Part shown: positions 16,502 through 25,201 of the stretch, one piece after another
Numbering within the stretch: position 1 is the first letter of the stretch
Layout: each line of letters begins with the position of its first letter
DNA from: CAZIVO01 sp964542765
Lineage (GTDB): Bacteria; Planctomycetota; UBA1135; UBA2386
Assembly (NCBI GenBank): GCA_964542765.1
Contig: CAZIVO010000002.1
Span: 14,092 to 78,091 of the forward strand
Reading direction: 5' to 3'
DNA length: 64,000 nt
Notes under the pieces: generated by a model
Databases searched by the model: none
The model's input: the letters and a program-made list of their open reading frames with translations, nothing else
What the model was told of the DNA's origin: nothing
Made by a program: the position numbers and the translations under genes

Positions 16502-18415
16502 GTGACGATCCAAACTCGTTTGTCCCTGCTATTGCTGCCCGCATTGTTTTTTTCCTCCGTCGCTGCTGCGGGGCCGCTGCCTCAGCAGCAACAACAGTCC
16601 GACCCCCATGAGACCTTGCTCGAGGTCTTTGAGCATGTGACGGATCCCATGTTCGAGGACAGGGAACGATTCGGCTATTCGCTCCGGGCTTGGATGGAGG
16701 GTGCGGCTGACATTACCGAGCCACGATTCGAAAGGGATGGCGAGGCGAAGCCTTCGGGTGCCGTGGAGATCTCCATCGATCGTACCGACGCGGACTCCTT
16801 TGTCATGGATGTGAAGAGTCGCTGGGCGACGGCCAAGATCATCAGGAACTCGGACCGCACGATTCTCGCCATGCCCGAGAAGGGTGTCGTGTTTGTTGGA
16901 GAAGGCGCGTTCGATAACGATGCGGACACATTGGCTCCGGAAGGCTTTCTTCGTAGGGTCCTGGGCAAGGGAGCTCCTCTTCTCGGCATCGGTAGAGCCC
17001 TCGCGCCTGGCTACATCAAGAAATTGGAACTGATCGAGCGAGGCCGGACTCATCGGTTCGCTATCGATGATGAAACGACGGTTGCTGTCAGGGCTGAGCA
17101 TCCATGGGCATTGGTGCTTCAGTCGAAGCCTGGAAGCGGCTTCATCGATGGAGTCAGCCAGATTGAGCTCGCGTGCCAGGAAGAGCCTTTTGGTGTCCAG
17201 GTTTCGATCGATGGCCTCGAGCGTAAAAATGTCGACCGCGCTGAACTCGAGAAGATGGCCGCACGCGCTCTGAGAAGGTTGATCCAGATCAATGCACCGG
17301 ACTACACGGGAATTTTCCGGCCAAGCAAGAAGAAGGTCCCCAACGGTGAATTGCGCCATGTCGGAGAACAGAACCTGGTGCTGCTGCGCGGTTCTCCTGA
17401 ACAGATCGGCAAGGCTCATGCTCAACTCCTGGGCGAGCATGTGATCCACACCATTGATTCGACGTATCACTTGATCGGGATGGCCGAAACCCTGAACACT
17501 GGAGAGTGGTTTCCCGACATGCTGAAGCAGGCCTGGGAGCGAACGTCCAAGTACATCCCGGAGCGTCACAAGCGGGAGATGGAGTCTCTGGCGGCCGCAA
17601 CGGAGGGTGTTTCACTCCGTGATGTTCAGCTGGCCAATGTCTTTCCCGAGTATTTCCACTGCTCAGGCTTCGCCTTGTTCGGTAAGGCGACCAAGGACGG
17701 CACGCTATACCATGGCCGGGTTTTGGACTACATGACGCTGATCGGGCTTCAGCGATCTTCGGTGTCGTTTCTGATCCAGCCTGAAGACGCTAACGCCTTT
17801 TTTGTTGCTGGTTATGCCGGCTTCATTGGCGTGGTGAGTGGCATGAATGACAAGAAGATCTCTCTCGGCGAGATGGGAGGGGCGGGTCGTTTCGATTGGG
17901 ATGGCGTGCCCATGGCAACACTCATGCGCCGTGCCTTGGAAGAATGTTCGACCCTGCAAGAGGTCTGCGATTTGTGGGAACAGAATCCGAGAACTTGCGA
18001 GTACTACTACGTATTCGCAGATGGCAAGATTCGTGATGCGGTAGGAGTTGCCGCAACTCCCGAGAAGGTGGAGTTCATCTCGCCAGGCGCTTTCCATCCT
18101 CAACTGGGTGAGGGCATTCCAGATGCGGTGGTCCTGTCGGCAGGTTCGCGCTTGGCCTTGTTGCGCGATCGTGTGCGGAAGGGGTACGGGGAGATTGATG
18201 AGCAGGCTGCTCTTCGCCTCATGGATCGACCGGTCTCGATGGAGAGCAATTTGCACAACACTTTGTTCGTCCCCGAGAAGGGTATCGTCTGGGTCGCGAA
18301 TGCGAGTGATGATCAGCCGGCGGCCGAGCGTCCGTATGTGAAATACGACGTTCTGGCTCTGGCCGCGGAATTAGCTTCCAGACCGATTGGACTGCCGCGA
18401 CCGGCGAGGCGTTAG
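16502..18415 (+). CDS. Exported C45-type (acyl-transferase-like) Ntn hydrolase with an extra N-terminal domain
   Basis: The product is 637 residues from GTG 16502. A signal peptide covers about 1-23. Residues ~30-290 form an unassigned domain rich in beta patterns. From ~300 the sequence resembles the C45/phospholipase-B-like acyltransferase group: LLRGSPEQIGKAHAQLLGEH, then FPEYFHCSGFALFGKATKDG with Cys387 as the likely N-terminal nucleophile after autocleavage, LYHGRVLDY, and ISLGEMGGAGRFDWDGVPM. Such enzymes cleave amide bonds of small acylated substrates. The nucleophile lies far from the N terminus, so the preceding domain would be the released propeptide or a retained chain. It is flanked by secreted-protein genes. 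Confidence 0.78.
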   Translation: MTIQTRLSLLLLPALFFSSVAAAGPLPQQQQQSDPHETLLEVFEHVTDPMFEDRERFGYSLRAWMEGAADITEPRFERDGEAKPSGAVEISIDRTDADSFVMDVKSRWATAKIIRNSDRTILAMPEKGVVFVGEGAFDNDADTLAPEGFLRRVLGKGAPLLGIGRALAPGYIKKLELIERGRTHRFAIDDETTVAVRAEHPWALVLQSKPGSGFIDGVSQIELACQEEPFGVQVSIDGLERKNVDRAELEKMAARALRRLIQINAPDYTGIFRPSKKKVPNGELRHVGEQNLVLLRGSPEQIGKAHAQLLGEHVIHTIDSTYHLIGMAETLNTGEWFPDMLKQAWERTSKYIPERHKREMESLAAATEGVSLRDVQLANVFPEYFHCSGFALFGKATKDGTLYHGRVLDYMTLIGLQRSSVSFLIQPEDANAFFVAGYAGFIGVVSGMNDKKISLGEMGGAGRFDWDGVPMATLMRRALEECSTLQEVCDLWEQNPRTCEYYYVFADGKIRDAVGVAATPEKVEFISPGAFHPQLGEGIPDAVVLSAGSRLALLRDRVRKGYGEIDEQAALRLMDRPVSMESNLHNTLFVPEKGIVWVANASDDQPAAERPYVKYDVLALAAELASRPIGLPRPARR

Positions 18416-18424
18416 CTCAGCTCC

Positions 18425-18441
18425 TCAGCAGGGACTGCTGA
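18425..18441. terminator. Hairpin between convergent genes
   Basis: TCAGCA - GGGAC - TGCTGA forms a perfect 6-bp stem between the two convergent stops at 18415 and 18442. There is no T-run, so it is a weak bidirectional terminator candidate. Confidence 0.35.
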
Positions 18442-19485
18442 TCAGTGCATGAACTCGGTGACAACGCCGTAGTTGGCGCTGATGGTACCACTGCTCGCGT
18501 TCACATTGGTCGTCATCAGGCGTGAGATCGGCAGCCGACCAGCGGAAGGGCTGGGGATCCTCGTTTCCATCCCATTTGATACGGCGAAGAACAACCCATT
18601 CTGGTGGCGGTCGGAATGGATCTGCTGGGCATAGAGTTTCTGCCCCGTCAAGCCGGGCCAGAAAGGAAACCATACCTTGCTGGTCGCCGCTGCCCCTCCG
18701 TTACCCGTTGTCACGGGGACTATGATTTGTGCGACGGTCCGGAGCATGCCGTCGCCGCAGAGGTGGCGGATCTTCGCTTGCACATTGACGAGGCCGATGA
18801 GGAGAACCCCGGGCATCGACTTCGGCCCCCCGGCGAGTAGCCACTGGAGAGAGATCATTCCGTTCTGTGAGTTGCTGACACACTCGGAGAGCAGGGTCAT
18901 GGTGCCCTGGCGAGTGGTGCAGCCAGTGCCGATCATCCTGCGAGCGCCTATTCCATGGATAGTGCTATCGAAGGCGTCTGTCGGCATGCCACTGACGGCA
19001 TTGAGCGAATTGCCGTAGACACGCATTTCCCACGCCAGATCCTGAGTGCCTGCATGCCACCACTTGGTATCGAACAGGAGGGATGTTTTCGGTCCGATGC
19101 TGGGCCCCATGTTCCAGGCGGGCAACCAGATGACTTTTCGCTTGAAGACGGTGGTTGGTGGGGCGGCGTAGTTGTTTGCGAACACCGGCGAGATCTTGGT
19201 GTGATTCGAGGGAGCTATCAGGACCTCGATATCGAGTTGCCGGATGCGGCCGGTATCCAGGTTAGAGGCGCCATCGCGTCGGAAACGCAGTCCGGAGACC
19301 GTGAAACCCTGGTTTTGTCGCAAGTCACCATGGATCTGCATGTGGCGCATGGTCAGCGCCCCCAGGGGCAAGCCATTGACGGTGTTGCCTTCTCGAATCT
19401 TGTAAGCGGCTGGCGAGATCGTGCTCTGAGCGGACAGCAAGGCTGTGCTCAAAAGGATGCTGACCAACGAGGATCGGTTGAACAT
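18442..19485 (-). CDS. Secreted protein of unknown function
   Basis: The product is 347 residues with signal peptide MFNRSSLVSILLSTALLSAQ. The mature protein is beta-rich with no recognised enzyme motif. Features include YKIREGNTVNGLPLG at the mature N terminus, a likely disulfide region (GTGCTTRQGTMTLLSECVS) and a C-terminal LYAQQIHSDRHQNGLFFAVS segment. The 'secondary-material, then SN-G/A' ending recalls C termini of other secreted proteins of this lineage; that comparison is from memory and is only suggestive. Confidence 0.6.
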   Translation of the reverse strand: MFNRSSLVSILLSTALLSAQSTISPAAYKIREGNTVNGLPLGALTMRHMQIHGDLRQNQGFTVSGLRFRRDGASNLDTGRIRQLDIEVLIAPSNHTKISPVFANNYAAPPTTVFKRKVIWLPAWNMGPSIGPKTSLLFDTKWWHAGTQDLAWEMRVYGNSLNAVSGMPTDAFDSTIHGIGARRMIGTGCTTRQGTMTLLSECVSNSQNGMISLQWLLAGGPKSMPGVLLIGLVNVQAKIRHLCGDGMLRTVAQIIVPVTTGNGGAAATSKVWFPFWPGLTGQKLYAQQIHSDRHQNGLFFAVSNGMETRIPSPSAGRLPISRLMTTNVNASSGTISANYGVVTEFMH

Positions 19486-19727
19486 TCGACCGTGAAGAAG
19501 CGGGGGCGGGGACGAGGCAAGTTGCTCACGCGATTGCGAGCACGAAGCAATCTACCCGTTCTGGAACCATGACGGAAGAGGTTGGGGCATGCAGAGCACG
19601 GCGCATGAGTTTTCCCGAACACAGCCGCTTGCGGGCAAGGTTTTGCAAAGCGAGGCCCCGACACGTGTTTGGGGGGATCGTCATTGACCGCTCTCTCGAT
19701 CCGAGGCCGATGATTTTTCTGGCAGGA
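19486..19727. other. Intergenic region without a recognised gene
   Basis: These 242 bases lie between the start of the secreted protein gene and the stop of the phosphopantetheinyl transferase. The plus-strand open frame at 19569-19802 shows no family features and overlaps the next gene, so I do not call it. No tRNA or clear terminator was seen. Confidence 0.4.
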
Positions 19728-20420
19728 TCAGGGCCGAGCTATGGCCTTGCGCGGGCGGATCTTCGCGCTGGTGATGAAGCAATCGTCTTGGGAGTGCCAT
19801 GAGAGTTCCATGTCGAAAGGTCCTTCGTCCTTGCCGAGCTGGTAGTGGATCTCGACTTCGCCGTCGGGCATGGGGCTCACCCTGACCTCTGCGAACTTGA
19901 CGAAACGTTGGACCCAGGGGTCCAACGCCTTGTAGACGGATTCCTTGAGCGAGAATCGCAGAAGCAGGTCGCGCCAGCGATCGTCACCGTCGAGTTTGGC
20001 GTTTTCGCGTCTCTCTTCGGGCGTGAGGACGAGGCGTTCGATTTCGGTCCGAGGCGGCCGGGTATGTTCGAGATCCACACCCAGCGCCCATCCGGTATCG
20101 AGGCTTACCAGAGCGATGGCGAGCGCATCTTTGTGGCTGACCGATCCGACGAAGCCCTCCGGCATCAGGGGGGCGCCTCTCGGAGTGGCGAGAACAGCTC
20201 CCTGAGATCCACCGAGGCTCTGCATGCAGGTGTGCAGCGCGAGCCTTCCGCCGACCCAGGAGATGCGTCGTCGCGGCGCGCAGGACTCGACGAAGGACCG
20301 CTCTTCTGTGGCCAGCTGATGGAGAACTTCCGGGGATATCTCACTGGGGTGTTCGGGCAACTCCACCGCGACGCAGATGCCGTGGGGAAATTCTCGCTGC
20401 CAGAGGATCTGAAAGCTCAT
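19728..20420 (-). CDS. 4'-phosphopantetheinyl transferase, Sfp type
   Basis: This 230-residue enzyme transfers phosphopantetheine from CoA to a carrier-protein serine. The two family motifs are present: GWALGVDLEHTRPP (Mg-binding Asp/Glu) and LLLRFSLKESVYKALDPW (W/F-x-x-K-E-x-x-x-K). VSHKDALAIAL matches the conserved SHK segment. Its length fits Sfp-type enzymes rather than AcpS. No carrier protein, polyketide or peptide synthetase is in the window. It lies 63 bases downstream of meaB and may be part of that transcript. Confidence 0.9.
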   Translation of the reverse strand: MSFQILWQREFPHGICVAVELPEHPSEISPEVLHQLATEERSFVESCAPRRRISWVGGRLALHTCMQSLGGSQGAVLATPRGAPLMPEGFVGSVSHKDALAIALVSLDTGWALGVDLEHTRPPRTEIERLVLTPEERRENAKLDGDDRWRDLLLRFSLKESVYKALDPWVQRFVKFAEVRVSPMPDGEVEIHYQLGKDEGPFDMELSWHSQDDCFITSAKIRPRKAIARP

Positions 20421-20483
20421 GAGGGAAGCGGTTCGATGAAGAGTCGAGGGGGATGAAGCGACGTCGAGGACGTGCGCGCAGTG

Positions 20484-21452
20484 TCAGTCCAAAAGTTTGC
20501 GGGCAGCGGTTGTGGGTTGCAATGTCCCATCGCATACCTCCTGACGCAACTGCGATAGGCGGTCATGAGTTTCTGGGTCAGCGAGCAGTCGATCCAGAAG
20601 GCATGCTGTCAGCGCATCATCGAACCAGTGCAAGGATTGCTGTTGCCGCTGCGCAGCGACCCCTTCGGTTCCGAGGAAGGATCGGTGTTCCTCGAGTGCG
20701 TCCCAGACGTTGTCGATACCGGTACCGGTCAGAGAAGAGCAGGCGAGCACGGGAGGTTGCCAAGAATCGGCCTGTGAGTGAAGAAGGGTGATGGCTTGTG
20801 AAAATTCAGCCTGCGCGTAGCCGACGGCCTCTTCGTTGGCGCCGTCGGCCTTGTGGATGGCAATGACGTTGGCAAGTTCCATGACGCCGCGCTTGATTCC
20901 CTGAAGCTCATCTCCGGCACCGGCGAGAAGAAGTAGCAGGAAGGAATCGACCATGTTGGCGACCGCCGTCTCGGATTGACCGACACCGATTGTTTCCACC
21001 AGGATGACATCATGGCCGGAAGCTTCGCACAGAAGGATCACTTCGCGAGTTCGGTGTGCGACACCGCCTGCGGAGGTGCCGCCGGGCGAAGGGCGGATGA
21101 AGGCTGCGTCATTGCGGGCCAGCGATTCCATTCTCGTCTTGTCGCCGAGGATGCTGCCTCCCGTGATGGTGCTCGAAGGGTCCACCGCCAGCACCGCAAC
21201 GGTTTTTCCATCTCGGATGAGCTGTTCGCCAAGCGTGTTGATGAAGCTGCTTTTGCCGACCCCCGGCGCTCCCGAGATGCCGATCCGGAAGGATTCATTT
21301 GTCGTGGATCGGAGCCGTCGCAGCAATTCTTCCCCCTGCTCGATATCTTCTGCGCGCGCGCTCTCGACCAGCGTGATCGCCTGGCTGAGCAATTTACGAT
21401 CACGATTTCGGACACCCTCTTCGAGCGCGTCAATGCTCGGCCGTGAGGTCAT
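20484..21452 (-). CDS. meaB: MeaB/ArgK-like GTPase chaperone of methylmalonyl-CoA mutase
   Basis: The product is a 322-residue G3E-type GTPase. It has P-loop GAPGVGKSS at 61-69, AVLAVDPSSTITGGSILGDK (switch), VETIGVGQSE and IHKADGANE (NKxD equivalent). The family protects and reloads B12-dependent acyl-CoA mutases. Its start overlaps the stop of the mutase gene by ATGA (21449-21452), which fixes the partner as the mutase directly upstream in the operon. Confidence 0.95.
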   Translation of the reverse strand: MTSRPSIDALEEGVRNRDRKLLSQAITLVESARAEDIEQGEELLRRLRSTTNESFRIGISGAPGVGKSSFINTLGEQLIRDGKTVAVLAVDPSSTITGGSILGDKTRMESLARNDAAFIRPSPGGTSAGGVAHRTREVILLCEASGHDVILVETIGVGQSETAVANMVDSFLLLLLAGAGDELQGIKRGVMELANVIAIHKADGANEEAVGYAQAEFSQAITLLHSQADSWQPPVLACSSLTGTGIDNVWDALEEHRSFLGTEGVAAQRQQQSLHWFDDALTACLLDRLLADPETHDRLSQLRQEVCDGTLQPTTAARKLLD

Positions 21453-24274
21453 TCTGATTTGCCTCGCATCTGCAAGAGCTCGTCGAGCAGTTCGCTCGCA
21501 GCGGCTGGCACGGTTGTCCCCGGTCCGAACATGGCGACACAGCCGGCCTCGCGCAGTGCCGGATGGTCGATCTTGGGGATCACTCCCCCGGCGATGACCA
21601 GGATGTCTCCTCTGCCCTCACCCCGTAGATATTCGATCAGTTCCGGGATCAGCGACTTGTGTGCTCCGGCCAGGGTTGAAACACCGATGAGATGGACATC
21701 GTTTTCGATGGCCTGTCGACCGACCTCTTCAGGCGTCTGGAAGAGGGGCCCGACGTCGACATCGAATCCCAGGTCGGCGAAGGCGCTGGCGATGATCTTT
21801 GCGCCGCGATCATGGCCGTCCTGGCCGAGCTTCGCGACCAGGATACGAGGTCGCCGTCCTTCGATATCGAGGAACCTCTTCGCCTGCTCTTGCACATGTG
21901 CGATCTCGGTCATGTTGCCCGCTTCGGAAGCATACACCCCAGACACGCTGCGGATGACAGCCTGATGCCGGCCGAAGACCTGTTCCATTGCTGCGCTGAT
22001 TTCACCGACCGTGCAGCCGGCTCTCGCAGCTGCGATGGCCAGTTCCAGGAGATTGTCAGTGCCTTGTGCTCCCGTATGGATTGCATCAATGGCGGAGGTC
22101 ACAGCTTGTGGATCTCGGTCGCCCCGGAGTTGCTCCAGTCGCCGGGTTTGGGCCTGACGCACCTTGCTATTGTCCACCTCGAGAATCTCAAATGGCGTTT
22201 CCTCTTCGCTACGGTAGGCGTTGACACCGATGATCACATCCTGCCCCGAGTCGATGCGTGCCTGGCGACGAGCAGCGGCTTCCTCGATGCGCATCTTCGG
22301 CAGGCCGGTGGCGATGGCCTTGCTCATCCCGCCGAGTTCCTCGATTTCTTCGATCAGACGCCATGCCCGCTCCGCCAGTTCATTGGTCAGCCACTCCACG
22401 TGGTAGGAGCCGCCGAAAGGGTCCACGGTCCGGCAGAGGTCCGTTTCATCTCTGAGGACCAGCTGTGTGTCGCGTGCGATCTGCGCAGAAGAGTCGGTTG
22501 GCAAGGCAACGGCTTCGTCGAAGGCGTTGGTGTGGAGACTTTGGGTGCCTCCACACACTGCCGCGAGGCCTTCGACACAGGTGCGGGTGATGTTGTTGTA
22601 GGGATCTTGTTCGGTGAGCGACCACCCCGATGTTTGGCAATGGGTTCGTAACGCGAGAGACTTAGGGTTCTGTGGGTCGAACTGCTGGACGATGCGGGAC
22701 CACAGCATTCGTCCGGCGCGGAGCTTGGCGATCTCCATGAAAAGATTCATGCCGATGGCCCAGAAGAAGGAAATCCTGGGCGCAAATTCGTCGACGGAAA
22801 GGCCGGCGTCGATCCCGGTACGGAGATACTCGAGGCCATCGGCAAGGGTGTAGGCCAGTTCGATATCAGCAGTGCCGCCGGCCTCGTGGATGTGATAGCC
22901 GGATACCGAGATGCTGTTGAACCTCGGCATCTTTTCGGCACACCAGCTGAAGATGTCTCCGACGAGTCGCATGGAGGGTCCGGGTGGATAGATGTAGGTG
23001 TTCCGGACCATGAACTCCTTGAGGATGTCGTTTTGGATGGTGCCGTTCAATTTCTCGGGGGGAACGCCTTGTTCCTCTGCCGCGACGATGAAGAGCGCCA
23101 GAATCGGAATGACGGCACCATTCATGGTCATGGAGACCGAGACACGATCGAGGGGGATACCATCGAAGAGAATCCTCATGTCGAGGATGGAGTCGATGGC
23201 GACGCCAGCCATTCCGACATCGCCGGTGACTCGTGGGTGATCGCTGTCATAGCCGCGATGCGTGGGGAGATCGAAGGCGATGCTCAGTCCCTGCTGACCG
23301 CGTGCCAGATTGCGTTTGTAGAAAGCGTTGGATTCCTCGGCTGTCGAGAAACCGGCGTATTGCCGCACGGTCCATGGGCGTGAGGCATACATGGTCGTGT
23401 AAGGACCACGCAGATATGGAGGAAAGCCGGGGAGGGAACTGACTTGCTCGAGATCGGCGATGTCATCTTGGTGGTAGCGTTGTCGTATCTGGATCTTCTC
23501 GGGGGTGTCCCAGGTCTTCGGATCTCCTTTTGATCGATCTGCGGGATGGTGATCTGAACGCTCCTCGAGTTGTGGGTGCTCATCGATCAGCAATTGCCAG
23601 GCTTCGTTGGCGATGATTCGGGTCAGATGTTCGATCGTGAATGAACCACGGCAAGGATCGTCAATGGCCCCGGTGCCCGCTTCGTCCAGCAGGATCTGCA
23701 ACTGGTTCTCGGCGAGGCGAATGCCTTCCGATGGCAGTTCAATATGGTCGCAACCCGAGATGATGGCAGCCGAGCAGGCAATTGTTGTCCGCATCAGATC
23801 ATCGCGAGAGTCATCGCTGCTGGTTTCAATCCGGGCGAGGATCTTCACCGGCAGGGTGCTTTGCGGAAGCCGATCAAGCAGCGCTCGCAGCGCCCGGATC
23901 TTGGCGATCTCGGTCAAGAGATGCGTTGTGACCAGGACCGGAACCAGTAGCTCATCTGCCGTTTCCGGGGGCGAAGAAGAATTCACGGCAGCCAGAGTTC
24001 CGGCCACTGCGGTCGCCGGCGCAGCACACAGGACCGCATCGTCGAGGTGGATCAGATATTGCTCGCTGCCAGGGCCGGAGATGGCCTTGCAGGTGCCGTC
24101 AGGGCGGGCCGGGACGTTCAGGATCTCGATGGCATGAGCCGCGGTCAGTAGCGGCGGCACCGTGAAACCATCCGGCGTTGTCCAGGCCAATTCGTCGTAC
24201 GGTTTACCGTCGAGGTCTTTGGCGACCTTCGCGGACCACTCTTCGAGGCTTGGGATCGAGAAGTTCCCGGACAT
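21449..24274 (-). CDS. mutB: Methylmalonyl-CoA mutase with a fused, shortened beta-subunit-like N-terminal region
   Basis: The product is 941 residues from ATG 24274. It interconverts methylmalonyl-CoA and succinyl-CoA with adenosylcobalamin. Residues ~1-280 resemble parts of the non-catalytic MutA subunit: SIPSLEEWSAKVAKDL at the start, then EIAKIRALRALLDRL and LAENQLQILLDEAGTGAIDD. The central TIM-barrel front half is missing. The catalytic subunit follows: GPYTTMYASRPWTVRQYAGF, LPTHRGYDSDHPRV, VSMTMNGAVIPI, and a C-terminal B12 domain with D819-G-H821-DRG. Catalytic-region residues fit methylmalonyl-CoA rather than isobutyryl-CoA mutases. The 51 residues before ATG 24274 in the open frame look non-coding. 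It is co-transcribed with meaB. Confidence 0.93.
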   Translation of the reverse strand: MSGNFSIPSLEEWSAKVAKDLDGKPYDELAWTTPDGFTVPPLLTAAHAIEILNVPARPDGTCKAISGPGSEQYLIHLDDAVLCAAPATAVAGTLAAVNSSSPPETADELLVPVLVTTHLLTEIAKIRALRALLDRLPQSTLPVKILARIETSSDDSRDDLMRTTIACSAAIISGCDHIELPSEGIRLAENQLQILLDEAGTGAIDDPCRGSFTIEHLTRIIANEAWQLLIDEHPQLEERSDHHPADRSKGDPKTWDTPEKIQIRQRYHQDDIADLEQVSSLPGFPPYLRGPYTTMYASRPWTVRQYAGFSTAEESNAFYKRNLARGQQGLSIAFDLPTHRGYDSDHPRVTGDVGMAGVAIDSILDMRILFDGIPLDRVSVSMTMNGAVIPILALFIVAAEEQGVPPEKLNGTIQNDILKEFMVRNTYIYPPGPSMRLVGDIFSWCAEKMPRFNSISVSGYHIHEAGGTADIELAYTLADGLEYLRTGIDAGLSVDEFAPRISFFWAIGMNLFMEIAKLRAGRMLWSRIVQQFDPQNPKSLALRTHCQTSGWSLTEQDPYNNITRTCVEGLAAVCGGTQSLHTNAFDEAVALPTDSSAQIARDTQLVLRDETDLCRTVDPFGGSYHVEWLTNELAERAWRLIEEIEELGGMSKAIATGLPKMRIEEAAARRQARIDSGQDVIIGVNAYRSEEETPFEILEVDNSKVRQAQTRRLEQLRGDRDPQAVTSAIDAIHTGAQGTDNLLELAIAAARAGCTVGEISAAMEQVFGRHQAVIRSVSGVYASEAGNMTEIAHVQEQAKRFLDIEGRRPRILVAKLGQDGHDRGAKIIASAFADLGFDVDVGPLFQTPEEVGRQAIENDVHLIGVSTLAGAHKSLIPELIEYLRGEGRGDILVIAGGVIPKIDHPALREAGCVAMFGPGTTVPAAASELLDELLQMRGKSE

Positions 24275-24603
24275 GCGCGCGAGTTTACGCCCCGATGGGC
24301 TGTGGTGTGACTGCTCCTTGGTTATCGAGTGAACGATGTTCGTCTTCGATCCGAGCCGACAGGGGGTGTGCGTTGTCAGGAAGGCCAGTTTGGCGCTCTG
24401 CGCGGCCTTGAACTGCGGGGGTGGCATCCAGGGGGTTGTGATCGCCCAAGGAAATCTCCCACGGAGGAGGCCATCTTGTCATGGTGCTGTGCCCGGCGGT
24501 TCCTCGTGACGATCAGGTCTGTCAGGTCCTGGTCCGGCGTATGTCTTCATGGCCTTCCGGGACAGTGATTCTCGTTGCATGGAACCTGGATTATCCTGTC
24601 GCC
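24275..24603. other. Divergent intergenic region
   Basis: These 329 bases separate the mutase start (minus) and the glyoxalase start (plus). No further gene, riboswitch or clear promoter pair was recognised. In particular I see no obvious cobalamin-riboswitch B12 box, though this class of element is hard to exclude by eye. Confidence 0.4.
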
Positions 24604-24978
24604 ATGAGACTTGCACACACGATGCTCCGTGTTCGGAATCTCGATGAGACGCTCTCCTTCTACACCGGCTTTCTCGGTTTGCGCGAGGTGCGTCGGCGGA
24701 GTATTGGAGATGAGGCAACCCTGGTCTTTGTGACCGACGATCAGGGGCACTATCACATCGAGTTCACCTACAACCATGATGGCCGTGACTACGAGGCTGG
24801 TGATAAGTTTGGTCACCTCGCATTTCATGTAGAGGATCTCGAGGCCGTCGTCGCCGAAGTGGAGCGCCGCGAGTGGGATTATCGGCGGAGCAAACCCCAG
24901 GCGTCTTCCAGCTATATCTTCATCAAGGACCCAGACGGTTATGATGTAGAGATCCTTCAGGGGAAGCCGCACGAATAG
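24604..24978 (+). CDS. gloA: Glyoxalase I (lactoylglutathione lyase-like VOC protein)
   Basis: This 124-residue VOC-fold enzyme has the full glyoxalase I metal set: H5 (MRLAHTMLRV), E53 (YHIEFTYNHD), H71 (FGHLAFHVED) and E116 (PDGYDVEILQ). Spacing is close to the E. coli enzyme (5, 56, 74, 122). It would convert the hemithioacetal of methylglyoxal and a thiol cofactor to a lactoyl thioester. Because it sits opposite methylmalonyl-CoA mutase, a methylmalonyl-CoA epimerase role was considered; the HTMLRV and FTYN motifs favour glyoxalase I. ATG 24604 removes 41 upstream residues that look non-coding. Confidence 0.87.
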   Translation: MRLAHTMLRVRNLDETLSFYTGFLGLREVRRRSIGDEATLVFVTDDQGHYHIEFTYNHDGRDYEAGDKFGHLAFHVEDLEAVVAEVERREWDYRRSKPQASSSYIFIKDPDGYDVEILQGKPHE

Positions 24979-25201
24979 GGCTTGCTCTGTTTGCCTGCAG
25001 TAGCCCATCTCACCATGCCCTTGCCGGGCAGGCCTCATGCGAAGGCTCGGGCTGGCACGATGGACCAGCTACCCGGTGCGATTTCCTGCAACTCGCCTCT
25101 CGTGGTGGGCTCTATGGGCAGTGGGAGAACCAGCTGGAACTAGCGACGGATCTGGCGGCTCGGCATCGTGATCAGGCATGAGTCTGCCCGTGGTCGAGTC
25201 A

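Noticed and set aside
19569..19802. Small plus-strand open frame between the secreted protein and phosphopantetheinyl transferase genes.
   Set aside because: It has no RBS and no recognisable motif, and it overlaps the 3' end of the transferase gene.
25010..25180. Plus-strand peptide ending with RGGLYGQWENQLELATDLA, resembling the C terminus of an ABC ATP-binding protein.
   Set aside because: Only about 35 residues, with no Walker or signature motif upstream. It may be chance or a tiny remnant in the 223-base spacer before icmF.
24979..25201. Possible riboswitch or terminator in the spacer between gloA and icmF.
   Set aside because: No convincing stem with a T-run and no B12-box-like sequence could be identified by eye.
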